From contig CABROF010000052.1 in NCBI GenBank assembly GCA_902472555.1, positions 1 to 17,097 on the forward strand: a stretch of DNA of 17,097 bases, written 5' to 3'. Position 1 is the first letter of the stretch, and each line of letters opens with the position of its first letter. This document shows positions 1-6,819 of this stretch, piece by piece. The notes under the pieces are model-generated. The model worked only from the letters and a program-made list of their open reading frames with translations. It was not told the origin of the DNA and made no database searches. The position numbers and the translations under genes are program-made. This DNA comes from UMGS1851 sp900555605 (lineage in GTDB: Bacteria > Bacillota > Clostridia > UBA1212 > UBA1255).

Positions 1-11
1 TACCGTTTCAT
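1..11 (-). CDS. 5' end of a minus-strand gene leaving the window (product unknown)
   Basis: Only the first codons (Met-Lys-Arg) lie in the window, so the product cannot be named. The start is chosen because a strong Shine-Dalgarno match (GAGGTG, within GGGAGAGGTG) lies 7 bases upstream of this ATG, and a consensus sigma-A promoter at 65-93 points into it. Another reading frame is also open here, from an ATG at position 35 (beginning MNTGEVF), but that start has no ribosome binding site. Which frame is coding can only be decided from sequence left of the window. Confidence 0.45.
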
Positions 12-64
12 CCGAAAACACCTCTCCCGTATTCATTTTTTCATCGTTTTTTACAAGTGTTTCC

Positions 65-93
65 ATTATATCGGCCCGCCGTCTGATTGTCAA
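65..93 (-). promoter_or_regulatory. Consensus sigma-A promoter reading left out of the window
   Basis: On the minus strand there is a perfect -35 (TTGACA, 88-93) and a perfect -10 (TATAAT, 65-70) separated by 17 bases. It lies about 54 bases upstream of the ATG at position 11. The IS30 left terminus at 121 lies 28 bp upstream of the -35, so the core promoter survived the insertion, but anything further upstream was displaced. Confidence 0.8.
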
Positions 94-114
94 CATACTT
101 TTGTCATACTTTTT
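94..114. promoter_or_regulatory. Tandem direct repeat next to the -35, possible operator
   Basis: On the plus strand CATACTTTT occurs at 94-102 and again at 105-113, an 11-base period, about one helical turn. It directly abuts the -35 of the minus-strand promoter. Tandem sites one turn apart beside a -35 are typical of transcription-factor binding. The protein that would bind is not identifiable. Confidence 0.4.
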
Positions 115-120
115 ACATGA

Positions 121-146
121 GTAAATTCCCAGAGTAAATTCCACAG
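121..146 (+). repeat. Left terminal inverted repeat of the IS30 element
   Basis: These 26 bases are the exact reverse complement of 1303-1328. The repeat itself contains the decamer AGTAAATTCC twice (starting at 120 with the flanking A, and at 133), so each terminus carries a doubled motif, a plausible transposase binding site. Confidence 0.85.
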
Positions 147-227
147 AGGGAAATGAAGTGGAAGTTAACATGGGAAAGTTTTTTTGGTAGCATTTAGTCT
201 GGGAAAAAGTAGAAAGGAGTCCAGACT

Positions 228-1084
228 ATGAACGAAAAGAAAAACAAGCACTTGACACTTGCCGACAGGATGGAAATACAAGAATGCCTGTACAAACGTA
301 TGACATTCAAGGCGATTGCCGCCCTTATCGGCAAAGACCCTACCACCGTTTCCAAAGAGGTCAAGCTGCACGCCCAGACGCATACCAACAGCTATGCCAC
401 CCTTTCCGAAACCTGCCCGAAGCTGTTAAAAGCGCCCTTTGTCTGCAATGGCTGCAAGTCAAAATCCTCGGCTTCCTGCTATTATCCAAGAAGGGTTTAC
501 ACCGCCAGGACGGCACAGCAACAGTACGAGGAGACCCTCGTGTCATCCCGTGAGGGCATAGCCCTTAACAAAGCCAAGTTTTATGATGATGACAGGATGA
601 TATCGGAACGTATCAATACCGGGCAGCACCTAAACCAGATACTTCCGGATATTACCGCATCCAAGTCGTCCGTCTACCGGTATTTCAACAAGGGCTACCT
701 GTCAGCAAGCAAAATTGACCTGCCAAGGGCTTGTCCATTGAGCAGGACTGTAATGGGGCCAGCGAGTCAAAACTGTTCTTCTGCGGCCCCATGCAATCCT
801 CCCAGAAACCATATATAGAAAAGAACCATACCCTTTTCAGGGACATCACCCCCAAAGGCTCATCCTTTGATGCTTTTTCCCAGGATACCGTTGACCTGAT
901 CTTTTCCCATGTTCATTCTGTCAAAAGACCCGTATTCAACAACAAGACGCCTTACGAGATGATGGCTTTTTTATATTCCGAGGCTCTGCTGGGTCTCTTC
1001 GGCATACATGAAGTCGCAGCCCACAAAGTCATACAGATTCCGAAACTTCAAAAAACTGCCGACTTTAAGAGGACCCTGGTCTAA
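228..1084 (+). pseudogene. IS30-family transposase, core deleted and out of frame
   Basis: The N-terminal part (228 to about 726) encodes the IS30-type helix-turn-helix region (LTLADRMEIQECLYKRMTF, then GKDPTTVSKEV) and a cysteine-containing segment, up to KIDLPR. From about 728 another frame encodes the C-terminal part, including QKPYIEKNHTLFRDI and PKGSSFD. That carries the likely third catalytic acidic residue (Glu of IEKNH) and the SHV...KRP...PYEM tail. Family knowledge places the first two catalytic Asp residues between these pieces, and neither is present. A deletion around 719-732 therefore removed the core and changed the frame. The start has a good ribosome binding site (AAAGGAG, 7 bases before the ATG). 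The product cannot be active. Confidence 0.85.
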
Positions 1085-1302
1085 ACGCAGCAGCAGCGAT
1101 TAACCCTGATTTTACGCTCACTTTTTCCCAAAGTAACTTCATTTGCAGCGGAATTTAGTCTGGAAAATTACTCTCTCAAGCTTGTTTGCCATGCAGATTT
1201 TCAGCGCTTATACGCATATCAGCAGCCATTTTTTATGGAATGATCTTCATGTCTCAATTTTAATTTCCCCAATTTCCCACCTTAAATTCAGCCTTTTCTC
1301 CA

Positions 1303-1328
1303 CTGTGGAATTTACTCTGGGAATTTAC
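1303..1328 (-). repeat. Right terminal inverted repeat of the IS30 element
   Basis: This is an exact 26-base reverse complement of 121-146. Identity with the left end stops sharply at base 26, as expected for a true terminus rather than a longer inverted duplication. Confidence 0.85.
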
Positions 1329-1415
1329 GAAAAATATTCATTTTATGGTCTCTACAACGCGTTTTTCTTTCTCTAACTGTCAAACTCCCGCGTATACAAT
1401 ATAAATGTGCATTTG

Positions 1416-1456
1416 AACCGCTATTTTGAAAATGAATTTGAAATAAAGCGGTTTTT
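1416..1456 (+). terminator. Possible rho-independent terminator downstream of the IS
   Basis: AACCGCT (1416-1422) pairs with AGCGGTT (1447-1453), with further weak ATTT/AAAT pairing inside, followed by a run of T. The stem overlaps the -35 of the promoter that drives the regulator gene, so it could shield that gene from transcription arriving from the IS. The loop is long and the T-run short, so the call is tentative. Confidence 0.35.
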
Positions 1457-1466
1457 GAAGTATAAT
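1438..1466 (+). promoter_or_regulatory. Upstream sigma-A promoter of the AraC-type regulator
   Basis: TTGAAA (1438-1443) and a perfect TATAAT (1461-1466) are separated by exactly 17 bases. Initiation would be near 1473, giving a leader of about 75 bases that contains the shared promoter element at 1490-1537. The stretch 1329-1546 holds no credible gene, only these regulatory signals. Confidence 0.65.
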
Positions 1467-1489
1467 ATTAATATGTCTCATGGCATAAA

Positions 1490-1537
1490 AACTCCGCAAT
1501 ATTTATCAATCACGGAGATTCGCCCTTTTGGTATAAT
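1490..1537 (+). promoter_or_regulatory. Shared promoter element, copy 1 (before the AraC-type gene)
   Basis: The block 1490-1514 begins AACTCCGCAAT and continues TTTATCAATCA. It matches 5430-5454 at 23 of 25 bases, and both copies then carry an identical TTTTGGTATAAT (here 1526-1537). The -10 is perfect but no good -35 sits 17 bases upstream, which is typical of activator-dependent promoters. Here the TATAAT ends only 9 bases before the ATG, so transcripts from it would be essentially leaderless. CTCCG and CGGAG (1492-1496, 1513-1517) form a small inverted repeat found only in this copy. Confidence 0.65.
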
Positions 1538-1546
1538 TAATGAGTT

Positions 1547-2386
1547 ATGAATTATAAAGAATGCATTGAAAATGCGCTGGAATACATAGAATCCAATCTG
1601 AAAGCCGACTTGACCCTCACCGATCTGGCGCAGGCAGCGGGATATTCGGAATATCATTTTTTGCGGGTATTCAAAGAGGTTACGCATCTGACACCCGCCG
1701 ATTATATACGCAAACGCCGATTATCAGAGATCGCGCGGGAGATGGACATAAGCGGCCGTCCCATATCAGACATCGCTTTTGAATACGGCTTTAATTCCAA
1801 AGAAAATTTTACGCGGGCATTCAAAGCAGAGCATCATGTCTTGCCAACGGAATATAAAACTGCCGGAAACAGCTTAAAGCTTTACGACCGTTTTCATTTA
1901 CAGATTGCGCCTTTTAAATTGACACCCAAAATCATTACATTACCCGATTTTACGCTGACCGGCTACGCGAGCGACGAAGATTACGCCCCAAATTTTTGGA
2001 ATAAATACAACTGTAAAAAGCTGTCATACCGGCTTTCAGGAGGAAAAACTGTTGCGGATTATGGCGTTTGTATATGGAACAGTGAGACAAACCGGCTTGA
2101 TTATTTTATTGGTATCCGAACAGAGGACGCCAAAGGCGACATAACTGATACAAAACAGCTATGCGTCTCCGGCGGTCTTTTCGCTGTATTCTCCACGCCC
2201 CCGACGTCGCATTTTGATTTTGTGAATACAATTCACAGGACATGGAGCTACATTCTTAATGTATGGATGCCGCAAAGCGAATACCGATGCGTATGTGGGC
2301 CGCAGTTTGAAACTTATGTGGAAGCCAGCCGGATATACAGCGAGGATATTTATATACCGATTGAGATGAGGGAACAGTCCGTATGA
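1547..2386 (+). CDS. AraC-family regulator with GyrI-like effector-binding domain
   Basis: The product is a 279-residue transcription factor with the DNA-binding domain first. Residues about 5-103 hold the two AraC helix-turn-helix units (LTDLAQAAGYSEYHFLRVFK and ISDIAFEYGFNSKENFTRAFK). Residues about 125-275 resemble the GyrI-like/AraC effector-binding domain (VSGGLFAVFSTPP, FVNTIHRTWSYI, and a DIYIPIE ending), which in relatives binds small molecules. An in-frame stop lies two codons upstream, so the ATG at 1547 is the earliest start; its Shine-Dalgarno is poor. The stop codon overlaps the next gene's ATG (ATGA), implying translational coupling to the methyltransferase. The duplicated promoter element suggests that it regulates itself and the gene at 5510. 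The ligand is unknown. Confidence 0.88.
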   Translation: MNYKECIENALEYIESNLKADLTLTDLAQAAGYSEYHFLRVFKEVTHLTPADYIRKRRLSEIAREMDISGRPISDIAFEYGFNSKENFTRAFKAEHHVLPTEYKTAGNSLKLYDRFHLQIAPFKLTPKIITLPDFTLTGYASDEDYAPNFWNKYNCKKLSYRLSGGKTVADYGVCIWNSETNRLDYFIGIRTEDAKGDITDTKQLCVSGGLFAVFSTPPTSHFDFVNTIHRTWSYILNVWMPQSEYRCVCGPQFETYVEASRIYSEDIYIPIEMREQSV

Positions 2387-3189
2387 AACAATCCTATCCG
2401 TTTAAATTTATTTATAACCGTACACCCATTACCGTTATAAACGATGTTCCTTATTTCGGCAGCGAGCGTGAGGCTGATCAGTTTACCGAAGAAGACATCT
2501 TATTTTGGACGACAGGCGGCGGTTTTGAAAGACGCTGGCGGGACAGAGGCACTCCAAACGAATACCGCAATCCTGTATACATAGATTTGTGCCGGAAAGC
2601 TGCCGAGTTGAATTTACCTGTTATGGATATCGCTTGTGGCCCAGGGCTTGGGATTCTGCCGGATATATATGCTATGAATCCAACGATACAGGCTTTAGCG
2701 GTAGACGGCTGCCCGATTCTTGTGGAGAAATGGAACGAATTTATAAATAGAAAGGCACCTAAAACAAATATTGAATTTGCTTCGTTTCATGTTGCGGATA
2801 TGCCGATTCATTCATCTTCAGTAGACGTCATCACAAGCAATATCGGATTTTCCTCGTTGCGTTACGCAGGAACAGACCAAATGCTTGGTATAAAAGAGGC
2901 TTATCGGGTACTAAAGCCCGGCGGACATGTTTTTGCCATTGAGAATGAATTTGAAGATAATACAGTTGTCCAAAAAGCATTTGATTTGTGGGGCAAAGAA
3001 AATTGGTTTCGCGAAAATAAACTGTCATGGCGCGAGCGCTTCAAAAAGGCGGGATTTGTGATTGAAGAAGAAAAATTACACCTCCGCAGGATTGAAAAAG
3101 ATGATTGGCAACTGGGTGAAGTTGCGGCGTCGTTCGGACTTGAAATTGCCGTGATCTTTAAAGCGTTTATTTTGAAAAAACCAAAGTGA
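2383..3189 (+). CDS. Class I SAM-dependent methyltransferase
   Basis: The product is a 268-residue Rossmann-fold methyltransferase. The SAM-binding motif I is DIACGPGLG (residues 82-90), an acidic residue follows in the second strand (AVDGC, Asp108), then ADMPI (about 138-142, with Asp139). The post-motif region is EAYRVLKPGGHVFAIENEF (about 172-190). The roughly 80 residues before motif I (FWTTGGGFERRWRDRG) are probably a substrate-recognition extension. The gene overlaps the regulator by four bases, so the two should be co-expressed. The substrate cannot be deduced: small molecule, RNA and protein are all open, although the motifs look more like small-molecule enzymes than DNA methylases. 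No membrane segment or signal peptide is seen. Confidence 0.85.
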   Translation: MKQSYPFKFIYNRTPITVINDVPYFGSEREADQFTEEDILFWTTGGGFERRWRDRGTPNEYRNPVYIDLCRKAAELNLPVMDIACGPGLGILPDIYAMNPTIQALAVDGCPILVEKWNEFINRKAPKTNIEFASFHVADMPIHSSSVDVITSNIGFSSLRYAGTDQMLGIKEAYRVLKPGGHVFAIENEFEDNTVVQKAFDLWGKENWFRENKLSWRERFKKAGFVIEEEKLHLRRIEKDDWQLGEVAASFGLEIAVIFKAFILKKPK

Positions 3190-3225
3190 ATACGTTTCAG
3201 GAAGATGCGCCGAAAGGAAAATATA

Positions 3226-5430
3226 ATGAAGACGGATAAAATCCTATCAAGCTTAAACGAACATCAAAAACAAGCAGTCATGCAAACCGAGGGCTATGTC
3301 CGCGTCATCGCTGGGGCTGGCAGCGGCAAGACACGCGCGTTGACAGCGAGATATGCTTATCTCGTGGAGGAGCTCGGCGTTTCTCCCGCCAATATTCTCT
3401 GCATCACCTTTACCAACAAAGCCGCCCGCGAAATGAAAATCCGTCTGCGCCGGTTGCTGGGCGACGGCATTGACACCTCGTTTGTTTCCACGCTTCATTC
3501 TTTTTGTACCCGCGTTCTGCGCGAGGACATCGGGCGGCTGTTTTATCCTGAGAGCTTTGTCGTGCTGGACAACACCGATCAGAAAAACATCCTTGAAGAA
3601 GTCTATGAGGAACTCGGTATCAAAATGGACACCGCCACCTTTGAATTTATGATCGACAAAATCAAGTATGAGAAAAATCTCGGTACATACATGGACTATA
3701 TGGCGGTGCCCGGCAACGAGATCAGCACAGCAGAACCAGCCAATTTGGAGCAAAAAATCATTTTCCGTTACATGGAAAAGCAAAAAAAGTATTTCGGGCT
3801 GGACTTTTTCGACCTCATCAATTTTACGATTTACCTGTTCAAAAAACATGAGGATATCCTACAAAAATGGCAGAACCGCTTGCATTATGTGATGGTGGAC
3901 GAATTTCAGGACATCACGGCTAAAGAGTTTAAGTTTCTCCGCACGCTGACTGAGCTTCACCAGAATTTTTTTGTCGTGGGCGATCCCGATCAGAATATTT
4001 ACGAGTGGCGCGGCTCACGCATGGAAGTTTTGATGGATTTTGAGAAAAATTTACGATCATATTTCGATAACGACGGCACTTCCTACTTTCCTGACCATAA
4101 AATAGGTGAATTAAAGGCTGATTTCAAAACAATATTTCTCAATCAGAATTACCGCTCCACCCCTGAAATCTTGGCGGCGTCCAATGACTTAATTGCAAAA
4201 AATCAAAACCGTATTGAGAAAGAATTGCATACGCAAAACCAAAGCGACGCGGCGGTAGAACATTTTCACGGTAAAAACGATACGGACGAGATCGGTTATA
4301 TCGCCGGGAAGATCAAAGACCATGTAGAAAACGGCGGGAAATATACCGATATTGCGGTGTTGTACCGCTCTGCTTATGTTTCCCGCTTTATCGAGCAGGG
4401 CTTTCTAAAACATAATATTCCATATACCGTATATGGCGGCGTCGGATTTTATGAGCGCCGGGAAATCAAAGATGTTTTGTGCTATCTCCGTCTTGTAGAA
4501 CACGGCGACGATTTATCCTTTAAGCGCGTGGTGAATGTTCCCCGCCGGAAGATGGGCAAAAACAAGCTGGCGTTCATCCGGGCGCAAGCCGAAGCGGACA
4601 ACGCAACGATGTATGATACCTTAAAAAAGCATATTGACAATCCGGTTTTCAAGGGCTCTGGCGCGAAGGAGTTTGTGCGTGTCATCGAGAACATAAAAGA
4701 ATACGCCGAAACCGCGCAGGTGTCGGAATTGCTGCAAAGGCTGCTGTTGGAAACGGGATATGAGCAGTATATCCGCGAGAGCGGCGAGATGGATAGACTG
4801 GACAACGTGTCTGAGCTGGCACGTTCCATTGTCACGCTGGAGACCGAATACGGTGAGCCGCTGACCCTGTCGGCGTTTTTGCAAGATGTATCGCTACATA
4901 GGGATGTGGAAGAGGATGACAGTAAGGACTGCGTGAAGATCATGACAGCACATATCGCAAAGGGGCTGGAATTTCATACGGTTATCATTGCCGGACTATC
5001 GGAGAAAATTTTTCCGTCGGCGCGGGCATTAGAGGAACGGCGGGAGGATGCGTTAGAGGAAGAACGCCGCCTGTGCTATGTCGCCATGACCCGCGCGAAA
5101 AAGCGGCTTTATATGACGGAAAGCGAAGGCTTTGGCTTCCGCGGCTATATAAAAACGCCGTCGAGGTTTTTGTTTGATATTGATGATCAATATATCACAC
5201 GGCTCGGTCATATCGGCGAGGACATTATGGAAGAGCACGCCTTGCAAACAATTATCCGTAAACCGTCCGCGATACATGTTCTGCCGGTTGGCACAAATGT
5301 TAAGCATAAAGTGTTCGGCGAGGGTGTGATCGAAGAAGTGGACGAGCTCACAAAGACGTATATAATCCGGTTTTTAGCAGGCACTAAGCCGATCCGGTTT
5401 GAATATCAGGGGCTGTCGCAGGTGTTTTGA
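3226..5430 (+). CDS. UvrD/PcrA-like superfamily 1 DNA helicase
   Basis: This predicted ATP-dependent 3'-5' DNA helicase has 734 residues, close to PcrA length. Motifs in order: Q motif LNEHQKQAV (10-18), Walker A GAGSGKT (30-36), TFTNKAAREM (about 61-70), Walker B VDEFQD (224-229), GDPDQNIYEWRGS, NQNYRST, TAHIAKGLEFHTVII, and RRLCYVAMTRAKKRL (about 613-627). The C-terminus carries the PcrA-type module GTNVKHKVFGEGVIEEVDE. The ATG at 3226 is preferred over one at 3205 because AAAGGA lies 7 bases before it. About 20 extra residues rich in Asp/Tyr/Phe separate GSRMEVLMDFEKN from NQNYRST. It lies 36 bp after the methyltransferase, probably in the same transcript. Its place in an accessory block argues for a specialised helicase rather than the housekeeping pcrA. 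Confidence 0.92.
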   Translation: MKTDKILSSLNEHQKQAVMQTEGYVRVIAGAGSGKTRALTARYAYLVEELGVSPANILCITFTNKAAREMKIRLRRLLGDGIDTSFVSTLHSFCTRVLREDIGRLFYPESFVVLDNTDQKNILEEVYEELGIKMDTATFEFMIDKIKYEKNLGTYMDYMAVPGNEISTAEPANLEQKIIFRYMEKQKKYFGLDFFDLINFTIYLFKKHEDILQKWQNRLHYVMVDEFQDITAKEFKFLRTLTELHQNFFVVGDPDQNIYEWRGSRMEVLMDFEKNLRSYFDNDGTSYFPDHKIGELKADFKTIFLNQNYRSTPEILAASNDLIAKNQNRIEKELHTQNQSDAAVEHFHGKNDTDEIGYIAGKIKDHVENGGKYTDIAVLYRSAYVSRFIEQGFLKHNIPYTVYGGVGFYERREIKDVLCYLRLVEHGDDLSFKRVVNVPRRKMGKNKLAFIRAQAEADNATMYDTLKKHIDNPVFKGSGAKEFVRVIENIKEYAETAQVSELLQRLLLETGYEQYIRESGEMDRLDNVSELARSIVTLETEYGEPLTLSAFLQDVSLHRDVEEDDSKDCVKIMTAHIAKGLEFHTVIIAGLSEKIFPSARALEERREDALEEERRLCYVAMTRAKKRLYMTESEGFGFRGYIKTPSRFLFDIDDQYITRLGHIGEDIMEEHALQTIIRKPSAIHVLPVGTNVKHKVFGEGVIEEVDELTKTYIIRFLAGTKPIRFEYQGLSQVF

Positions 5431-5476
5431 ACTCCGCAATTTTTATCAATCATGATAGTTTTTATTTTGGTATAAT
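5430..5476 (+). promoter_or_regulatory. Shared promoter element, copy 2 (before the BtrH-like gene)
   Basis: The element starts at the last base of the helicase stop codon. Positions 5430-5454 match 1490-1514 at 23 of 25 bases, and TTTTGGTATAAT (5465-5476) is identical to 1526-1537. Initiation would be near 5483, leaving a short leader with a strong AAAGGAGG (5493-5500). As in copy 1, the -10 is perfect and the -35 poor. The gene downstream therefore probably has its own regulated promoter in addition to read-through from the helicase. Confidence 0.65.
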
Positions 5477-5509
5477 AAAGTTATATCAAAATAAAGGAGG
5501 TTTATTTTA

Positions 5510-6427
5510 GTGAAAAAGCTTAACATCACATGGGACGGTATCCATGACAGCACAGGCTATCTGTTTTCTTTTGCGAAATCATTATCCTGCGCCGTGAAAA
5601 ACAGCCCGTGGGCCGAGTACGCCGAGGATATTGTCGCCACGAGCGGTTTCGCCTTTCGTATGTGGGTGGCAGCCGATCTTTGTCCTTCGTCCACAAGCAT
5701 ATGGGAATTTGGCAAACAACCCTCTTGGGTCACAAGCGGAGGGCTTGACTGCGAATATACCGAGCGTTTATGGAACGAGGACGCCATCGAGGAAAAGCAG
5801 CGTTTGGCAGCGGTGGAACAAATTAAAAAATCCATTGATAACGGAATCCCCGCCGTGTCTTGGGATATCGGTGTGCCGGAATGGGGCTTGATCATCGGCT
5901 ATGACGATGATACTCAAATGTTTGCCACTCTCGCCGTAAACGGAGAAAGCGAAATGGCGTATCATGTGCTTGGCAAGCGTGAACTGCCTATCATGTCCGT
6001 CCTGACGGTAACAGGCGCAAGCGGTAAATCTGAATCCGATATACTTAAAGACACTATAAAATTGGCGGCTTCTCACTTAAAAGGCGAAGAGTGGTGCGGT
6101 AATGCCAACGGTCTGGAGGCCTATCCCGCTTTATATAAACATTTTGAAACCGATGATCCGGAGTTTGCGCTTTGTTGGAGCATGGAGTATCTGCTCGGCA
6201 CATTCGGTGCGTTAAAATATTACGCATGGAAATATTTTGAGAAGATGAAGCAAACGGAGCTTGCCGGGATTTACAAATCTGTGTATGATGCTTGGCTGGA
6301 GGCATTTCAGATTAAAAAACAGCAGGATGTTAGCCAGCCGGATATAAAAGCAAAAATTGCGGCATTGTTAAAGTCAGCGCATGAGAATGAAATAAAAGCT
6401 GTAGAGATTATGGAGAAGAATGTATAA
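5510..6427 (+). CDS. BtrH-N-terminal-like (papain-fold-like) protein, function unknown
   Basis: The product is a 305-residue cytoplasmic protein starting with GTG, 9 bases after a strong AAAGGAGG. Residues about 104-165 (IKKSIDNGIPAVSWDI, then PEWGLIIGYDDDTQMF) resemble the BtrH N-terminal / C39-like fold, where similar lines hold the catalytic His-containing strand. Here the GYDDD turn is kept. The N-terminal segment, where a nucleophilic Cys would be expected, reads HDSTGYLFSFAKSLSC, with Ser/Thr near the helix start and Cys only at residue 27. The second half (about 176-300) is helical and contains NGLEAYPALYKHF, as I recall from related proteins. BtrH itself is an acyltransferase of butirosin biosynthesis; that activity cannot be assumed here. 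Its own copy of the regulator-linked promoter ties it to the AraC-type protein. Confidence 0.6.
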   Translation: MKKLNITWDGIHDSTGYLFSFAKSLSCAVKNSPWAEYAEDIVATSGFAFRMWVAADLCPSSTSIWEFGKQPSWVTSGGLDCEYTERLWNEDAIEEKQRLAAVEQIKKSIDNGIPAVSWDIGVPEWGLIIGYDDDTQMFATLAVNGESEMAYHVLGKRELPIMSVLTVTGASGKSESDILKDTIKLAASHLKGEEWCGNANGLEAYPALYKHFETDDPEFALCWSMEYLLGTFGALKYYAWKYFEKMKQTELAGIYKSVYDAWLEAFQIKKQQDVSQPDIKAKIAALLKSAHENEIKAVEIMEKNV

Positions 6428-6567
6428 AAATTAACAGTAGCCGCTGGGAAGGGATCTTTTCGATCCATATCCGGCGAGTGTGTGAAGAATAATAACGAAG
6501 CAGTTATTTTAAGCGAATCATTTAAGCTTTATTCTTTTGAATAAAAACAGATAGTTGGAGATCAATC
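6428..6567. other. Intergenic stretch with three small inverted repeats
   Basis: Three short hairpins follow the BtrH-like gene: GGATC/GATCC (6452-6466), AATAAC/GTTATT (6491-6508) and TTTATTC/GAATAAA (6528-6545). None has a GC-rich stem plus a T-run, so none is a convincing terminator. No promoter stands out before the next gene. Confidence 0.35.
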
Positions 6568-6819
6568 ATGAAGAAGAGATTGTTATATTTCTTAGTTCCA
6601 ATATTAACCATTGTAATTATAGTTTCTGTTTTATTTCTGATTTTTTCTTTTGGTTCAGGGCAACGAAACTATCATAGTAAATTATCAGGTATTGAGGTTA
6701 AAATCCCTGCGTTTTCCTTATTTGTTGAGGAATTTCAGGATGAAAATGCCTATACCATTCAATTCAAAATGCTCGGAAGTGAAGAGCAAGAGAACTTTTC
6801 CAGCCCAAAGAACGCATAG
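6568..6819 (+). pseudogene. Small single-pass membrane protein, probably frameshifted
   Basis: The open frame gives 83 residues: a Lys/Arg start, one hydrophobic segment (about 6-28, LLYFLVPILTIVIIVSVLFL) and an extracytoplasmic part. GGAG lies 7 bases before the ATG. The frame ends at NFSSPKNA, but another frame of the same strand, overlapping from about 6780, continues as ELFQPKERIGLPLVQDN, then ILTYTAGVFYSMTES, to about 6880. The continuation looks like coding sequence, so a frameshift near 6775-6795 is likely. After about 6885 that frame becomes uncharacteristic, suggesting a truncation as well. The family is not recognised. An intact short protein is the alternative. Confidence 0.5.

Larger units (their letters stand above)
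121..1328 (+). mobile_element. IS30-family insertion sequence, internally deleted remnant
   Basis: The element is bounded by a perfect 26-bp inverted repeat (121-146 and 1303-1328) and contains an IS30-type transposase pseudogene. A 26-bp terminus is usual for IS30-family elements. The dinucleotide GA flanks both ends (119-120 and 1329-1330), which could be a 2-bp target duplication. The element is defective because the transposase has lost its core, but intact termini could still be used by a transposase supplied in trans. A second, imperfect right-end-like sequence sits inside at about 1150-1173, so the true right boundary is somewhat uncertain. Confidence 0.75.

Noticed and set aside
1143..1376. 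77-codon plus-strand open frame across the IS right end
   Set aside because: It runs through the terminal repeat, has no ribosome binding site and its hydrophobic, Phe/Ser-rich product is what AT-rich non-coding DNA gives.
3253..3849. 198-codon minus-strand open frame inside the helicase
   Set aside because: It is fully antisense to a clear helicase with all motifs; no independent start signal or recognisable domain.
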